This document shows positions 26,976-35,450 of a DNA stretch of 43,760 bases, piece after piece. Where the stretch lies: positions 1 through 43,760 of the forward strand of contig RXJW01000091.1 in the NCBI GenBank assembly GCA_003963005.1, in the 5' to 3' direction. Every line of letters starts with the position of its first letter. Within the stretch, counting starts at the first letter, position 1. Under the pieces are notes generated by a model. The model was not told where the DNA came from. It saw only the letters and a list, made by a program, of their open reading frames with translations, and made no database searches. Source of the stretch: Burkholderiales bacterium (GTDB taxonomy: Bacteria > Pseudomonadota > Gammaproteobacteria > Burkholderiales > Burkholderiaceae_C). The translations under genes and the position numbers were made by a program.

Positions 26976-27743
26976 TCAGTCGTCGCCGCCGGGGATCTGC
27001 TGGCGCAGCTTGACAGCCGAATCGCCCTTCTTGCGCATCTTGATGTTCATCATCTCGACGCCCAGCGAGAAGGCCATCGCGAAGTAGATGTAGCCCTTGG
27101 GCACGTGGTGGCCGAAGCCTTCCGCGACGAGCACCACGCCCACCACCACCAGGAAGCTGAGCGCCAGCATCTTGATCGTCGGGTGGGCCGACACGAAGCG
27201 ACCGATCGGGCCGGCGAACAGCATCATCAGCGCGACCGAGCAGATGACGGCGGCAATCATGATGCGCACGTCGTCGACCATGCCGACCGCGGTGATGATC
27301 GAGTCCAGCGAGAACACCAGGTCGATGACCATGATCTGCAGGATGATCGCGGCGAACGCCGCCTTGGCCTTGGCGCCGGCGCTGCTGTGGTCTTCTTCCT
27401 CGCCTTCGAGCGAACCGTGGATCTCACCGGTGCTCTTCCAGATCAGGAACAGGCCGCCACCGATCAGGATGAGATCGCGCCCGGAGATCGGGCGGTCGAA
27501 CACCGGCAGCGTTAACAGCGGCTCGACCATGCCGACGATCCAGGCCAGCATCATCAGCAGGCCGATGCGCATGAACATCGCAGCGAACAGACCCAGCCGG
27601 CGGGCAACTTCCTGGCGCGCCTTGGGCAACTTGTCGACCAGGATGCTGATGAAGATGATGTTGTCGATGCCCAGCACCAGTTCCAGCGCGGTCAGCGTGA
27701 GCAGGGCGATCCAGGTCTGCGGGTCGGTCAGCAGTTCGAGCAT
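26976..27743 (-). CDS. TerC family integral membrane protein
   Basis: A 255-residue protein with about seven membrane helices. ALELVLGIDNIIFISIL and IMVIDLVFSLDSIITAVGM contain the membrane aspartates (GIDN and SLDS) typical of the TerC/Alx manganese-linked family. A central charged loop (LEGEEEDHSSAGAKAK) and a basic C-terminus lie in the cytoplasm. Relatives affect metal ion efflux or metal loading of exported enzymes; the role here is not defined. ATG 27743 is the normal start. Confidence 0.9.
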   Translation of the reverse strand: MLELLTDPQTWIALLTLTALELVLGIDNIIFISILVDKLPKARQEVARRLGLFAAMFMRIGLLMMLAWIVGMVEPLLTLPVFDRPISGRDLILIGGGLFLIWKSTGEIHGSLEGEEEDHSSAGAKAKAAFAAIILQIMVIDLVFSLDSIITAVGMVDDVRIMIAAVICSVALMMLFAGPIGRFVSAHPTIKMLALSFLVVVGVVLVAEGFGHHVPKGYIYFAMAFSLGVEMMNIKMRKKGDSAVKLRQQIPGGDD

Positions 27744-27854
27744 GGCAGGGGCCGGCGGCGCGTGGAAGACCGCGGATTGTCGCCAGCCGCCTGAGCGCGC
27801 GGGTTCAGCTCGCGGCTGAAGGAGGTTTCGGGTTTTCTTGCGGTGTCTGCCGGC

Positions 27855-28838
27855 TCAGACCGCGGCGCGGCGGCGCGCGGCCGACGGTGTGCCCGGCCAG
27901 CCGGCGGCCACCCAGGCGCGGCGCAGTTGCAGCTCGGTGCTGAAGCCAGCCGCTTCGCTCGCGGCGGCCACGCTCGCACCCGCCTCCAGCGCCTGCCGTG
28001 CGACGGCCAGGCGCACGCCGCGGACGTAGGCCTGCGGGCTGATCCCGGCATGCTGGGCGAAGAGACGGCTCAGCGTTCGCGGCGTGGCGGCAGCCAGGTC
28101 GGCCATGCGCGGCAGCGTCCAGTCCTCGGCCGGCGCGGCACTCACGGCGTCCTGCACGCGGTGCAGCCGGGCGCTCAGGTGTTGTCGATGGGACAGCAGC
28201 GGCGAGAGCTCCGGATCCGCCGGCCCGCGGCGCAGCGCCACCGCCATCTGCTCGGCCACGCGGGCCGCGACGAGTTCGCCGGCGTGACCGGCGATGAGGT
28301 GCAGGGCCAGGTCGATGCCGGCGGTCACGCCGGCACTCGTGAACACCTCGCCGTCTTGCACGAACACGCGGTCCTGCAGCACGGTGCAGTCCGGCGCGAG
28401 GCGCGCAAGATCGCCCAGGTGCTGGTGATGCGTCGTGGCACGGCGCCCCGTCAGCAGGCCGGCCTGGGCGGCCAGCAGTGCACCGGAACAGACCGTCACG
28501 AGGCGCAGCCCCCGCTGGCCGGGCGCCAGGCGCGCGAGCCACGCGAGCAGCCCTTGCGGCGCCTCGGGCTGACGCTGCTCGGCCGCCGACGTGCGGCCGA
28601 CGAGCACGACCCAGCTGCCGCCGGCCAGGGTGTCGGGCAGCGGCTCCAGGGCCTGCAACTGCACGCCGACGGACCCGGTCGCCTGGGCGCGATCGCTGAC
28701 GAAGCGCAGCGCGAACGGCTCGACCGCCAGCCTGAGTGCGGCGATCTCCAGGCTGGCCAGGCGGAACGCTTCCGCCGGGCCGGCCCAGTCGAGCACGAGG
28801 CTGTCGTCCTGCAGGACGAAGACGACCTGCTTAGGCAA
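27855..28838 (-). CDS. GlxA-type transcriptional regulator (DJ-1/PfpI domain plus AraC helix-turn-helix)
   Basis: A 327-residue regulator. The N-terminal DJ-1/PfpI-like domain (residues about 1-190) includes VVFVLQDDSLVLDWAGPAEAFRLA and VTVCSGALLAAQAGLLTGRRATTHH. The C-terminal AraC DNA-binding domain (about 225-320) has WTLPRMADLAAATPRTLSRLFAQHAG. The start is probably TTG 28838, which overlaps the stop of the upstream hydrolase gene; an in-frame GTG at 28883 would lie inside that gene. The close coupling suggests it controls its neighbour. Confidence 0.85.
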   Translation of the reverse strand: MPKQVVFVLQDDSLVLDWAGPAEAFRLASLEIAALRLAVEPFALRFVSDRAQATGSVGVQLQALEPLPDTLAGGSWVVLVGRTSAAEQRQPEAPQGLLAWLARLAPGQRGLRLVTVCSGALLAAQAGLLTGRRATTHHQHLGDLARLAPDCTVLQDRVFVQDGEVFTSAGVTAGIDLALHLIAGHAGELVAARVAEQMAVALRRGPADPELSPLLSHRQHLSARLHRVQDAVSAAPAEDWTLPRMADLAAATPRTLSRLFAQHAGISPQAYVRGVRLAVARQALEAGASVAAASEAAGFSTELQLRRAWVAAGWPGTPSAARRRAAV

Positions 28839-29409
28839 CGGCGACGTCCTCGGGCGTGACGGCCCGCAGGGCGGCGTCCACATCCAGCACCTGGGCGAAG
28901 CGGCCCGCCAGCACGGCGGCCGTGCGCGCGCGGATCTGGGCGGGCGTGAGGGGCGTGCCGTCGGGATGCTGCATCGTGAACGTGAGTGTCGCCTCGGGCA
29001 CGTAGATCACGTCCCAGCCCAGGTCGCTGGCATGGCGGGTGGTGGTCTCGCAGCACTGCTCGGTGCGGATGCCGCTGATGACCAGGCGGCGCACGCCCTG
29101 CTGCGTCAGCCAGACGTCCAGCCCGCTGCCGATGAGGGCGCTGTGGCGCGCCTTGTGCACCGTCAGCGCGGCAGAGAAGTCGCGCAGGCCGTCCAGCGGG
29201 CGCACCAGGCCGCTCTCCAGGCTGAAGGGATCGGCGCCGGTCGGGTCCGGTTGCACGTGGAAGACGCGCACGACCGGCAGGCCCGCCGCCTCGAAGCCGG
29301 CGATCAGCCGGTTCTGGGCAGCCAGGTAGGTGGGCACTTCAGCCGGCTCGAAGTAGGGGCGGTGGGCGAAGGACTGCTGCACGTCGATGACGATGAGGGC
29401 GGTGGTCAC
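28831..29409 (-). CDS. Isochorismatase family cysteine hydrolase
   Basis: A 192-residue hydrolase. The catalytic triad is visible as Asp9 in ALIVIDVQQSF, a lysine in TVHKARHSAL and a cysteine in GIRTEQCCETTTRHA. Its substrate (an amide or an N-carbamoyl compound) is not evident. GTG 29409 is preferred because AAGAGG precedes it and it places IDVQ correctly; an in-frame start at 29460 would add 17 residues. It overlaps the GlxA-type regulator by 8 nt. Confidence 0.88.
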   Translation of the reverse strand: MTTALIVIDVQQSFAHRPYFEPAEVPTYLAAQNRLIAGFEAAGLPVVRVFHVQPDPTGADPFSLESGLVRPLDGLRDFSAALTVHKARHSALIGSGLDVWLTQQGVRRLVISGIRTEQCCETTTRHASDLGWDVIYVPEATLTFTMQHPDGTPLTPAQIRARTAAVLAGRFAQVLDVDAALRAVTPEDVAVA

Positions 29410-29496
29410 GGGGGGCCTCTTGAGGTGGGATGAGGCCTCCAGTGTTCCGTCGCCGTTCAAGGCTCGCCACGCGCTGGCGGACGTTGATCGATCAGT

Positions 29497-30510
29497 TCAG
29501 GACAAGCCCAGCGCGCGGCGCAGTTCGGCGGGCGTGTAGGGCTGGCGACGCCGTGGCCAGTCCTGCACGAGCGCGGTCATGCGCTGGTTCAGCGGCGCCG
29601 AGCGGCCGAGCTGCTGCGCCAGGCGCACGATCTCGCCGCACAGCGCGTCGACTTCGGTGGTGCGGCCGGCGGCCAGGTCATCGGCCATGCTGGAGCGGGC
29701 CTTGGCGTCGATCCGCAGCATGCGGGCGGCCACGAGCCGGAACAGCGGCGACGGCAGGCGCAGCACCTTCAGCAGCCGGCGCGGCGGCAGCGGCGTGACC
29801 TGCGCGACCGGCCGACCCGCGGCGGCCAGCAGATCCAGCGCCTCTTCCTGCAGCGCGGCCAGGATGCGCCGGTAGCCGCGCTGCAGCAGTTCGTCGCGCA
29901 GTGGCAGGCCGGAGAGCGCATTGACCGGATTGTTCAGGTTCAGCAGCAGCTTGCCCCACTGCACCGGGGCGAGGTCGGCATGCAGGTTCAGTCGCATGCC
30001 CACGCGGGCCAGGGCCGTCTGCCAGGCGGTCAGCGCGACGTCGTCGGGGCCGCCCTCCACGGCCAGTGCTCCGCCGGTGCCGCGGTGGTAGTGGCCGGGC
30101 GAGATCTCCGCCACGTTGTAGGGCACCATGCCGGCGTGCCAGCGCAGTTGGGGCGCCACCTCATGCCCGGCGGTCGCATTGCCGATGCCGTTCTGAAGGC
30201 TGACGATCGGCGTGCCCTGCGGCAAGGTGAGCCCGAGCGCGGCGGCCGCCTCGACGGTGGCCCCGGACTTCACGGACAACAGCACCAGGTCCGGTTTCAA
30301 GCCTGGCGGCGGCGTTTCGTGAAGCCGCAGGTCCAGGGCGGGAATGTGGCGGTCCAGGCCGTCCTGGTCGGTCAAGTGCAGGCCGTGCTTGCGCAGCGCC
30401 GCGAGCACCCGCGGGCGGCCCACGAAATGCACCGGAACGCCAGCCAGGTGGGTCAGGCCACCGATGAAGCAGCCGACCGAGCCGGCGCCCATCACCAGAA
30501 CGCCGGTCAT
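29497..30510 (-). CDS. Ketopantoate reductase family protein (PanE/ApbA-like)
   Basis: A 337-residue NADPH-dependent oxidoreductase. The Rossmann motif is VLVMGAGSVGCFIGG. VLLSVKSGATVEAA and IVSLQNGIGN follow. The catalytic lysine is in WGKLLLNLNNPVNAL, and the late RSSMADDLAAGRTTEVDALCGEIV is conserved in PanE. It may be the pantothenate-pathway enzyme or one of the paralogs acting on other 2-oxo acids. ATG 30510 matches the family start. The DUF962 gene ends 11 nt upstream on the same strand. Confidence 0.85.
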   Translation of the reverse strand: MTGVLVMGAGSVGCFIGGLTHLAGVPVHFVGRPRVLAALRKHGLHLTDQDGLDRHIPALDLRLHETPPPGLKPDLVLLSVKSGATVEAAAALGLTLPQGTPIVSLQNGIGNATAGHEVAPQLRWHAGMVPYNVAEISPGHYHRGTGGALAVEGGPDDVALTAWQTALARVGMRLNLHADLAPVQWGKLLLNLNNPVNALSGLPLRDELLQRGYRRILAALQEEALDLLAAAGRPVAQVTPLPPRRLLKVLRLPSPLFRLVAARMLRIDAKARSSMADDLAAGRTTEVDALCGEIVRLAQQLGRSAPLNQRMTALVQDWPRRRQPYTPAELRRALGLS

Positions 30511-30521
30511 GCGGGCGGCAG

Positions 30522-31064
30522 TCAGACGGGGTGCGCCAGGTCGCGCAGGTGGGTGGGGCCGACGCGCCTCTCGATCTCGGCCAGCAGGGCCCGGCCCCAG
30601 CCGAGCATGAACAGCGCCTCGCCGACGACGAACATCGGGCCGACGAGCAGGCCGACGAGGTCGTCCACGAACGCCGGCTTGCGGCCTTCGTAGTAGTGGC
30701 CGATGAATTGGAAGATCCAACCGACGACGAAGGTGCCCACACCGACGACCAGCCAGCCGGTGGTGCTGGCGCCGTGCACGGCCGTCATCGCCAGCGCGGT
30801 CAGCAGGCCGTTGACGATGGCCGTGGCAATGCCCAGCGCCAGATTGCCCCGCGTGAGGTACCACAGGGCGCTCAGGCCCCACAGCACGATCGCGGCGTTC
30901 ATGGGCGAGCCGGCCAGCGTGAACTCGGCCCGGGCCAGCAACGCGCTGATGGCAAAGACGATCAGCGGGATGCCGATGAAATGCGTCGCGATGTTGCGGC
31001 GGTCGCGGTGGTAGGCCGCGTACTGGGCCATCAGGTCAAGGGCGGAACGAAAGAGGCTGGCCAT
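30522..31064 (-). CDS. DUF962/Mpo1-like membrane protein
   Basis: A 180-residue protein with four membrane helices. YAAYHRDRRNIATHFIGIPLIVFAI carries the N-terminal histidine pattern, and WIFQFIGHYYEGRKPAFVDDLVGLLVGPMFV carries the C-terminal one. These are typical of the family that includes yeast Mpo1, an iron-dependent 2-hydroxy fatty acid dioxygenase. The bacterial role is unknown. It is probably in one unit with the ketopantoate reductase gene and is divergent from the lipoprotein gene. Confidence 0.85.
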   Translation of the reverse strand: MASLFRSALDLMAQYAAYHRDRRNIATHFIGIPLIVFAISALLARAEFTLAGSPMNAAIVLWGLSALWYLTRGNLALGIATAIVNGLLTALAMTAVHGASTTGWLVVGVGTFVVGWIFQFIGHYYEGRKPAFVDDLVGLLVGPMFVVGEALFMLGWGRALLAEIERRVGPTHLRDLAHPV

Positions 31065-31093
31065 GGCGGGGCTCCGGTCAGGAGGATGTGGCT

Positions 31094-31780
31094 ATGCTAG
31101 ATCAGCCGGCCCGGACCGTGCCGGACCCGGCCTTGGACAACCTACCGATTTCCACCGATTTGAGCGTGCAAAAGACACTTGGGAGGCCCCGCCGTCGCGG
31201 GCTGTTGATCGCCGTTGGGGCCGCGCTGGTGGGTTGCGCCGGCGAGCCGCGGGTGGCGAACGCCCCACTGGCCGGCGGCGACGAGTTGCGCGTGCTGGTG
31301 TTCCGGGGCGGCACGGCGGCCCGACTCGGGCACAACCACGTGCTGCGCGCGGGCGATCTGCAGGTCAGTTGGGCAGCGGCCGGGCCGACGCTGCGCTTCC
31401 GGCTCGACGCGCTGCAGATCGACCCGCCCGCGCTCCGCACCGCGCTGGGCCCGGCGTTCTCCTCGGCTGTCGACGATGCCGCGCGCGAGGGCACCCGGGC
31501 GAATCTGCTGAAAGCGCTGGACGCCGCCGCGCATCCCGAGGTGAGCGTGAGCACGCTGCAGCAGGTCGGCGAAGGCCCGCGCCGTGCGGTGGAGGCCGAG
31601 ATCCGCCTGCACGGCGTCGTGCGCCGGCAGTGGTTTGTCGCGGAGGTGGACGGCACGCGGGCGCGCGGCGAGGTGGTGATCCGGCAAAGCGACTTCGGGG
31701 TCCAGCCCTTCACCGTGCTGGGCGGCCTGCTGGCCGTGCAGGACGCACTGATCGTGCAGTTCGAGCTAGTCCAGCGCTAG
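31094..31780 (+). CDS. Putative YceI-like lipoprotein
   Basis: Up to 228 residues. A lipobox-like LVGCAGE follows a hydrophobic stretch and twin arginines (RRRGLLIAVGAALVGC). The body (LRVLVFRGGTAARLGHNHVL... VSWAAAGPTLRFRLDAL) has the beta-strand pattern of YceI-type lipid-binding proteins. GGAGG at 31081-31085 gives 8-nt spacing to ATG 31094, but this leaves about 35 residues before the signal sequence. A later GTG near 31166 would give a normal lipoprotein signal and may be the true start. Its 3' end overlaps the convergent GNAT gene by 15 nt. Confidence 0.65.
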   Translation: MLDQPARTVPDPALDNLPISTDLSVQKTLGRPRRRGLLIAVGAALVGCAGEPRVANAPLAGGDELRVLVFRGGTAARLGHNHVLRAGDLQVSWAAAGPTLRFRLDALQIDPPALRTALGPAFSSAVDDAAREGTRANLLKALDAAAHPEVSVSTLQQVGEGPRRAVEAEIRLHGVVRRQWFVAEVDGTRARGEVVIRQSDFGVQPFTVLGGLLAVQDALIVQFELVQR

Positions 31781-32290
31781 GCGCATCAGGTCCTTGGCCA
31801 GGCGCCGCCCGTCGGCCAGGCGGATGGCATCCGGCAGGCTGCCATAGCGCACGAAGCCCTGGCTGGCGTAAAGGCCGATGGCCGCGCGGTTGGTGGCGGT
31901 TACGCTGAGCGTGACCTGGGCCAGGCCAGGCGTGGTCTTGAGCCGGTCGATCGCCTGCACCAGCAGGGCCCGGCCGATGCCGCGGCCGGCATGGGTGTCG
32001 GCCACCATCATGCCGATCAGGTGCGCCAGGTGCTGCACGTGGCGCCGCGGTTCCCGCTCGCAGGTGATGGCCCCCACGAGGTGGGCGCCGTCCAGGGCGA
32101 CCAGCGTGAACAGCGTGCTCCCACCGGCGCCGCCCGACAGGCGGTTGCGGTAGCTGGCCAGGTCGCGCCGGCCTTCGGTCTCGGCGTCGCTCGTGAAGGC
32201 CTCCGGGTGGCCGGTCAGCATGGCGTCGCGCAGCGCCTTGTAGGCGAGCAGGTCGGGCTCGACCATCGGGCGGATGAGAACGTCAGCCAT
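31766..32290 (-). CDS. GNAT family N-acetyltransferase
   Basis: A 174-residue acetyltransferase. The acetyl-CoA binding loop is VADTHAGRGIGRALLVQAIDRL, followed by LSVTATNRAAIGLYASQGFVRYG, both standard GNAT features. The substrate is unknown. ATG 32290 overlaps the mobA stop by 8 nt, so it is the last gene of the moaA-mobA unit. Confidence 0.9.
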   Translation of the reverse strand: MADVLIRPMVEPDLLAYKALRDAMLTGHPEAFTSDAETEGRRDLASYRNRLSGGAGGSTLFTLVALDGAHLVGAITCEREPRRHVQHLAHLIGMMVADTHAGRGIGRALLVQAIDRLKTTPGLAQVTLSVTATNRAAIGLYASQGFVRYGSLPDAIRLADGRRLAKDLMRLALD

Positions 32291-32846
32291 GCAGGTCCGC
32301 GAGCTGGTTGAAGTTGCTGAAATCCGCTTCCCTGTCGAAGCGGGCCACACCGTGCGGCTGCTCGCGCATCCAGCGCAGCACGGCCCGGCCGCCGCCGTGC
32401 AGATAGCGGGCCAGAGGTTCGCGCAGGCGCACGTGCAGCAGGGCGTGGGTGGGATGGTCGCGCTCGGCCTGGGCATAGGCCAGCCCGTGCGGCGCGGCGG
32501 CAGCGAGCAGCCGGGCCGCGAGGTCGGCCGGCGGCTGCGGGGAGTCGCAGGGCGCGGTCAGCAGCCAGGTGTCGTCAGGGAGCGTGTCGAGCGCGGCCAG
32601 CATGCCGGCCAGCGGCCCGGCGAAGGCGAGGTCCGTGGCGTCGGTCAGCACCGGATGGCCGAAGGCCGCGTAGGCCTCGAGGTGGCGGTTGGCGCTGATC
32701 AGCAGCCGGCTCACCTGCGGATGCAACGCGTCGAGCACGTGCGCGACGAGCGGTCGCCCCTGCCAGGGCTGCAGCCCCTTGTCGACGCCGCCCATGCGGC
32801 GCCCCTGGCCGCCGGCCAGCACGAGGCCGACGATGGGCGCCGTCAC
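32283..32846 (-). CDS. mobA: Molybdenum cofactor guanylyltransferase
   Basis: A 187-residue nucleotidyltransferase that adds GMP to molybdopterin, making the bis-MGD cofactor used by formate dehydrogenases. The signature LAGGQGRRMGGVDKGLQPWQG is at the start, LLTAPCDSPQ holds the metal-binding Asp, and FDREADFSNFNQLADL is at the end. GTG 32846 gives the conserved beginning and overlaps the upstream small membrane protein gene by 4 nt. It supports the FDH locus at the start of the window. Confidence 0.94.
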   Translation of the reverse strand: MTAPIVGLVLAGGQGRRMGGVDKGLQPWQGRPLVAHVLDALHPQVSRLLISANRHLEAYAAFGHPVLTDATDLAFAGPLAGMLAALDTLPDDTWLLTAPCDSPQPPADLAARLLAAAAPHGLAYAQAERDHPTHALLHVRLREPLARYLHGGGRAVLRWMREQPHGVARFDREADFSNFNQLADLHG

Positions 32847-33136
32847 AGCGGGGGCTCGCCCGGTGCGCCGGGGAAGGCATCGGCGGCACGGCGCGGGCCC
32901 TTCATGACGGCGGTGACCCAGCAGCCGATCAGCCAGGTCGCGACCATCGTCAGCGCGAAGAGGATGGTGCCGACGACGACGAAGTCGATCAGCAGCTGGC
33001 GCCGCACGGCGTCGTCCGCAAGACCGGGCTGGACGAAGTCCTTCGCGAACTGGCCGACCGCCCAGGGCAGCAGGAGCGAGCCCGCCACGGCGGCCGCCGC
33101 GCGGCGTTGGAGCAGGGGCGTGAACCAGCCCGCCAT
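32843..33136 (-). CDS. Small membrane protein between moaA and mobA, function unknown
   Basis: A 97-residue protein with two hydrophobic helices (about residues 14-28 and 47-73) and charged ends. I do not recognise a named family. It is fixed between moaA (2 nt away) and mobA (4-nt overlap), so it is translated with cofactor genes. A link to molybdenum cofactor supply is only suggested by position. Confidence 0.65.
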   Translation of the reverse strand: MAGWFTPLLQRRAAAAVAGSLLLPWAVGQFAKDFVQPGLADDAVRRQLLIDFVVVGTILFALTMVATWLIGCWVTAVMKGPRRAADAFPGAPGEPPL

Positions 33137-33138
33137 GT

Positions 33139-34251
33139 TCAGCCGCCGATGTAGTGCATCTCGACCCGCCGCTCGCCCTGCGGCGCCTGGCCGCTGCCGC
33201 GCAGCTGCGAGTAGCGGTCCGTGCGAACGCCCCAGACCTGCGCGACCGCAGCGGCGAGCTGGTCGTCGCTGACGGCCTCGGGCCCGCGCAGCAGTCCGCG
33301 CAGGTCGTGCCCCCGGGTCGCGAACAGGCAGGTGTAGAGCCGCCCCTCGGTGGACAAGCGGGCGCGGTTGCAGTCGCCGCAGAAGGCCTGGGTGACGGAG
33401 GAGATGAAGCCCACCTCACCGGCGCCGTCGGCGTAGGCCCAGCGCTCGGCGGTCTCGCCGGGCGCACTGTGCGACAGCGGCACGAGCGGGAACACCGCGG
33501 CGATGCGATCCAGCACGTCGCGCGAGGGCAGCACCTGGTCCATGCGCCAGCCGTTGGTGGCGCCGACATCCATGTACTCGATGAAGCGCAGCACGACGCC
33601 GCTGTGGCGGAAGTGCCGCGCCATCGGCAGGATCTGGTCGTCGTTGACACCGCGCTGCACCACCATGTTGACCTTGATCGGTCCCAGGCCCGCGACCTGC
33701 GCTGCCGCGATGCCGTCGAGCACGTCGGCCACCGGGAAGCCGACGTCGTTCATGCGCTGGAACACGGCGTCGTCCAGCCCGTCCAGACTCACCGTCAGCC
33801 GCTTGAGGCCGGCCGCGCGCAGTTCGGCTGCCTTCTTGACGAGGGTGGACCCGTTGGTGGTGAGGGTCAGGTCGAGTTCCCGGCCATCGGGCGTGCGCAG
33901 TTCCGCGAGCATCGCGATCAGGGCCTCCAGCCCGCGGCGCAGCGTGGGTTCGCCGCCCGTGATGCGCAGTTTCTCGACCCCGAGGCCGACGAACACGCGC
34001 GCCAGCCGGGTGATTTCCTCGAAGCTCAGCAACTCGGCGTGCGGCAGGAACGCGTGGTGCTTGTCGAACACCTGCTTGGGCATGCAGTAGCCGCAGCGGA
34101 AGTTGCAGCGGTCCGTCACCGAGATGCGCAGGTCGCGCAGCGGGCGGCCGAGCGTGTCGGCGATCAGGCCTGCCGGCGGCACGGCATCCGCCGGCACCTC
34201 GAGCGGTCGGGCCGGCGGGCTGTAGACGAGAGGGACTTCGCGCGCACTCAT
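33139..34251 (-). CDS. moaA: GTP 3',8-cyclase (molybdenum cofactor biosynthesis protein A)
   Basis: A 370-residue radical-SAM enzyme for the first step of molybdopterin synthesis. The SAM cluster motif CNFRCGYC follows [20 protein letters not shown] is the SAM-binding motif. The second cluster is [11 protein letters not shown] plus a later Cys in LYTCLF. The conserved C-terminal Gly-Gly, needed for activity, is present (HYIGG). ATG 34251 is favoured over an upstream start at 34302. It heads a four-gene minus-strand unit. Confidence 0.95.
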   Translation of the reverse strand: MSAREVPLVYSPPARPLEVPADAVPPAGLIADTLGRPLRDLRISVTDRCNFRCGYCMPKQVFDKHHAFLPHAELLSFEEITRLARVFVGLGVEKLRITGGEPTLRRGLEALIAMLAELRTPDGRELDLTLTTNGSTLVKKAAELRAAGLKRLTVSLDGLDDAVFQRMNDVGFPVADVLDGIAAAQVAGLGPIKVNMVVQRGVNDDQILPMARHFRHSGVVLRFIEYMDVGATNGWRMDQVLPSRDVLDRIAAVFPLVPLSHSAPGETAERWAYADGAGEVGFISSVTQAFCGDCNRARLSTEGRLYTCLFATRGHDLRGLLRGPEAVSDDQLAAAVAQVWGVRTDRYSQLRGSGQAPQGERRVEMHYIGG

Positions 34252-34388
34252 GCCTGGATTCTCACCCTGGACGCGGCCCGCCGGCGGGCCAAGGGTTTGC
34301 ACGCCAGTCGCGCTTCGCGTCCTCAGCTTGAGTGAGACCCTGGCTGCCGGCTCTTGCCAGCCGTCACGCCGGCCGGTTGAATCACCCC

Positions 34389-35330
34389 ATGGGTGCAGTC
34401 ATTCATGCGGACCTGCCGCGCTTCATCGCGTTCGGTGAGGCGCTGACCGACCTCATCCGCACCGGGCCTGAGCACTGGCGCAGCGCCTGTGGCGGGTCGC
34501 CCTGGAACGTCGCGGTGGCGATGTCCACCCTTGGCCAGTTGAGTGCCTTTGCGGGCGCAGTCAGCCAGGACCCCTTCGGCGCCGATATCTGGCGCGCGAG
34601 CCAGGAGGCGAACCTGGACATGCGTTTCATCCAGCAGTTGCCCCGGCCGCCTTTGCTCGCGGTGGTGCATGAGCTGGACCCGCCGCGCTACTTCTTCATC
34701 GGCCAGGACAGCGCCGACCTGGCCTTTCGCCCCGAAGGCCTGCCGGCGGGCTGGACCCGGGCCGTGCGCTGGGCACATTTCGGCAGCCTCGGCCTCGTGC
34801 GCGAGCCGCTGGCCGGGCGGCTGCGGGCGCTCGCGCAGGCCCTCAAGAGCGAGGGGCGGCTGATCAGCTACGACCCGAACTTCCGTGCGCCGCCCATGGA
34901 CTCCCGCTACGACGACACGCTCGAACAGATGTGCCGGATGGCTGACGTGATCAAGGTGTCGGACGAGGACCTGCGCGGTCTGTTCCGCGTGCCGGACCAC
35001 CGCTCGGGGCTGGCGCAGATCGCGGCATGGAACCCGGGCGCCTGGCTGCTGTTGACCCGTGGCGCGGCGGGTGCGACGCTCTACCACGGTGTGGAAGAAG
35101 TGACGGGCCGCCCACCGCCGGTGGCGGTGATCGACACGGTCGGCGCCGGCGATACCGCGCTCGCGGGTCTGCTGGACAGCCTGATGCGCCATGCCGCCGC
35201 GCCGGCCGCCGAGCACTTGCGCTGGGCCCTGGCGGCCGGTGCCGCCGCCTGCACGGTGGAGGGGTTTTCGGCGCCGGCACCGGCCCGCGTGGCGGCATTG
35301 GCCGAGGCGGTGGAGATCGTGGGGAACTGA
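34389..35330 (+). CDS. PfkB family carbohydrate kinase (fructokinase-like)
   Basis: A 313-residue ribokinase-fold kinase. [12 protein letters not shown] is at the start and [17 protein letters not shown] binds the sugar. [11 protein letters not shown] is in the centre, and the catalytic [12 protein letters not shown] anion-hole motif is near residue 255. It resembles fructokinases and 2-keto-3-deoxygluconate kinases; the sugar cannot be fixed from sequence. ATG 34389 gives the family start. It is divergent from moaA with 137 nt between. Confidence 0.88.
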   Translation: MGAVIHADLPRFIAFGEALTDLIRTGPEHWRSACGGSPWNVAVAMSTLGQLSAFAGAVSQDPFGADIWRASQEANLDMRFIQQLPRPPLLAVVHELDPPRYFFIGQDSADLAFRPEGLPAGWTRAVRWAHFGSLGLVREPLAGRLRALAQALKSEGRLISYDPNFRAPPMDSRYDDTLEQMCRMADVIKVSDEDLRGLFRVPDHRSGLAQIAAWNPGAWLLLTRGAAGATLYHGVEEVTGRPPPVAVIDTVGAGDTALAGLLDSLMRHAAAPAAEHLRWALAAGAAACTVEGFSAPAPARVAALAEAVEIVGN

Positions 35331-35394
35331 CGCTCCGCAGCGGCGGCCGGGGGCCGCGTGAGGGTGGTCTTCCTGGGGTTTTCCCGCCCCGCCC

Positions 35395-35408
35395 TTGATC
35401 CAGGTCAA
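35395..35408. promoter_or_regulatory. FNR/ANR-like box over the paa -35 region
   Basis: TTGATCCAGGTCAA differs from the FNR consensus TTGAT-N4-ATCAA at one position. It is centred about 28 nt before the expected transcription start, covering the -35 box, a position that would favour repression by a bound FNR-type protein. Confidence 0.45.
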
Positions 35409-35423
35409 GCTCGGTTCTACGAT
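35395..35423 (+). promoter_or_regulatory. Sigma70-type promoter of the paa operon
   Basis: TTGATC at 35395-35400 and TACGAT at 35418-35423 are separated by 17 nt, the ideal spacing. Transcription should begin near 35430, within the palindromic operator and about 20 nt before the paaG start. Confidence 0.65.
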
Positions 35424-35425
35424 TA

Positions 35426-35439
35426 ACCGACCGGTCGGT
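35426..35439. promoter_or_regulatory. PaaR-type operator
   Basis: ACCGACCGGTCGGT is a perfect 14-bp palindrome immediately downstream of the -10 box, over the expected transcription start. It matches the known pattern of TetR-family PaaR sites in betaproteobacteria. A TetR-family gene closes this same operon (42175-42792). PaaR relatives release DNA on binding phenylacetyl-CoA. No second copy was seen in the window. Confidence 0.8.
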
Positions 35440-35450
35440 AGAGAAATTCC

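Noticed and set aside
27804..27820. Hairpin TTCAGC-TCGCG-GCTGAA between the TerC and GlxA-type genes considered as a terminator
   Set aside because: On the strand of the upstream gene it is not followed by a T-run; the T-rich side faces the direction in which no gene ends.
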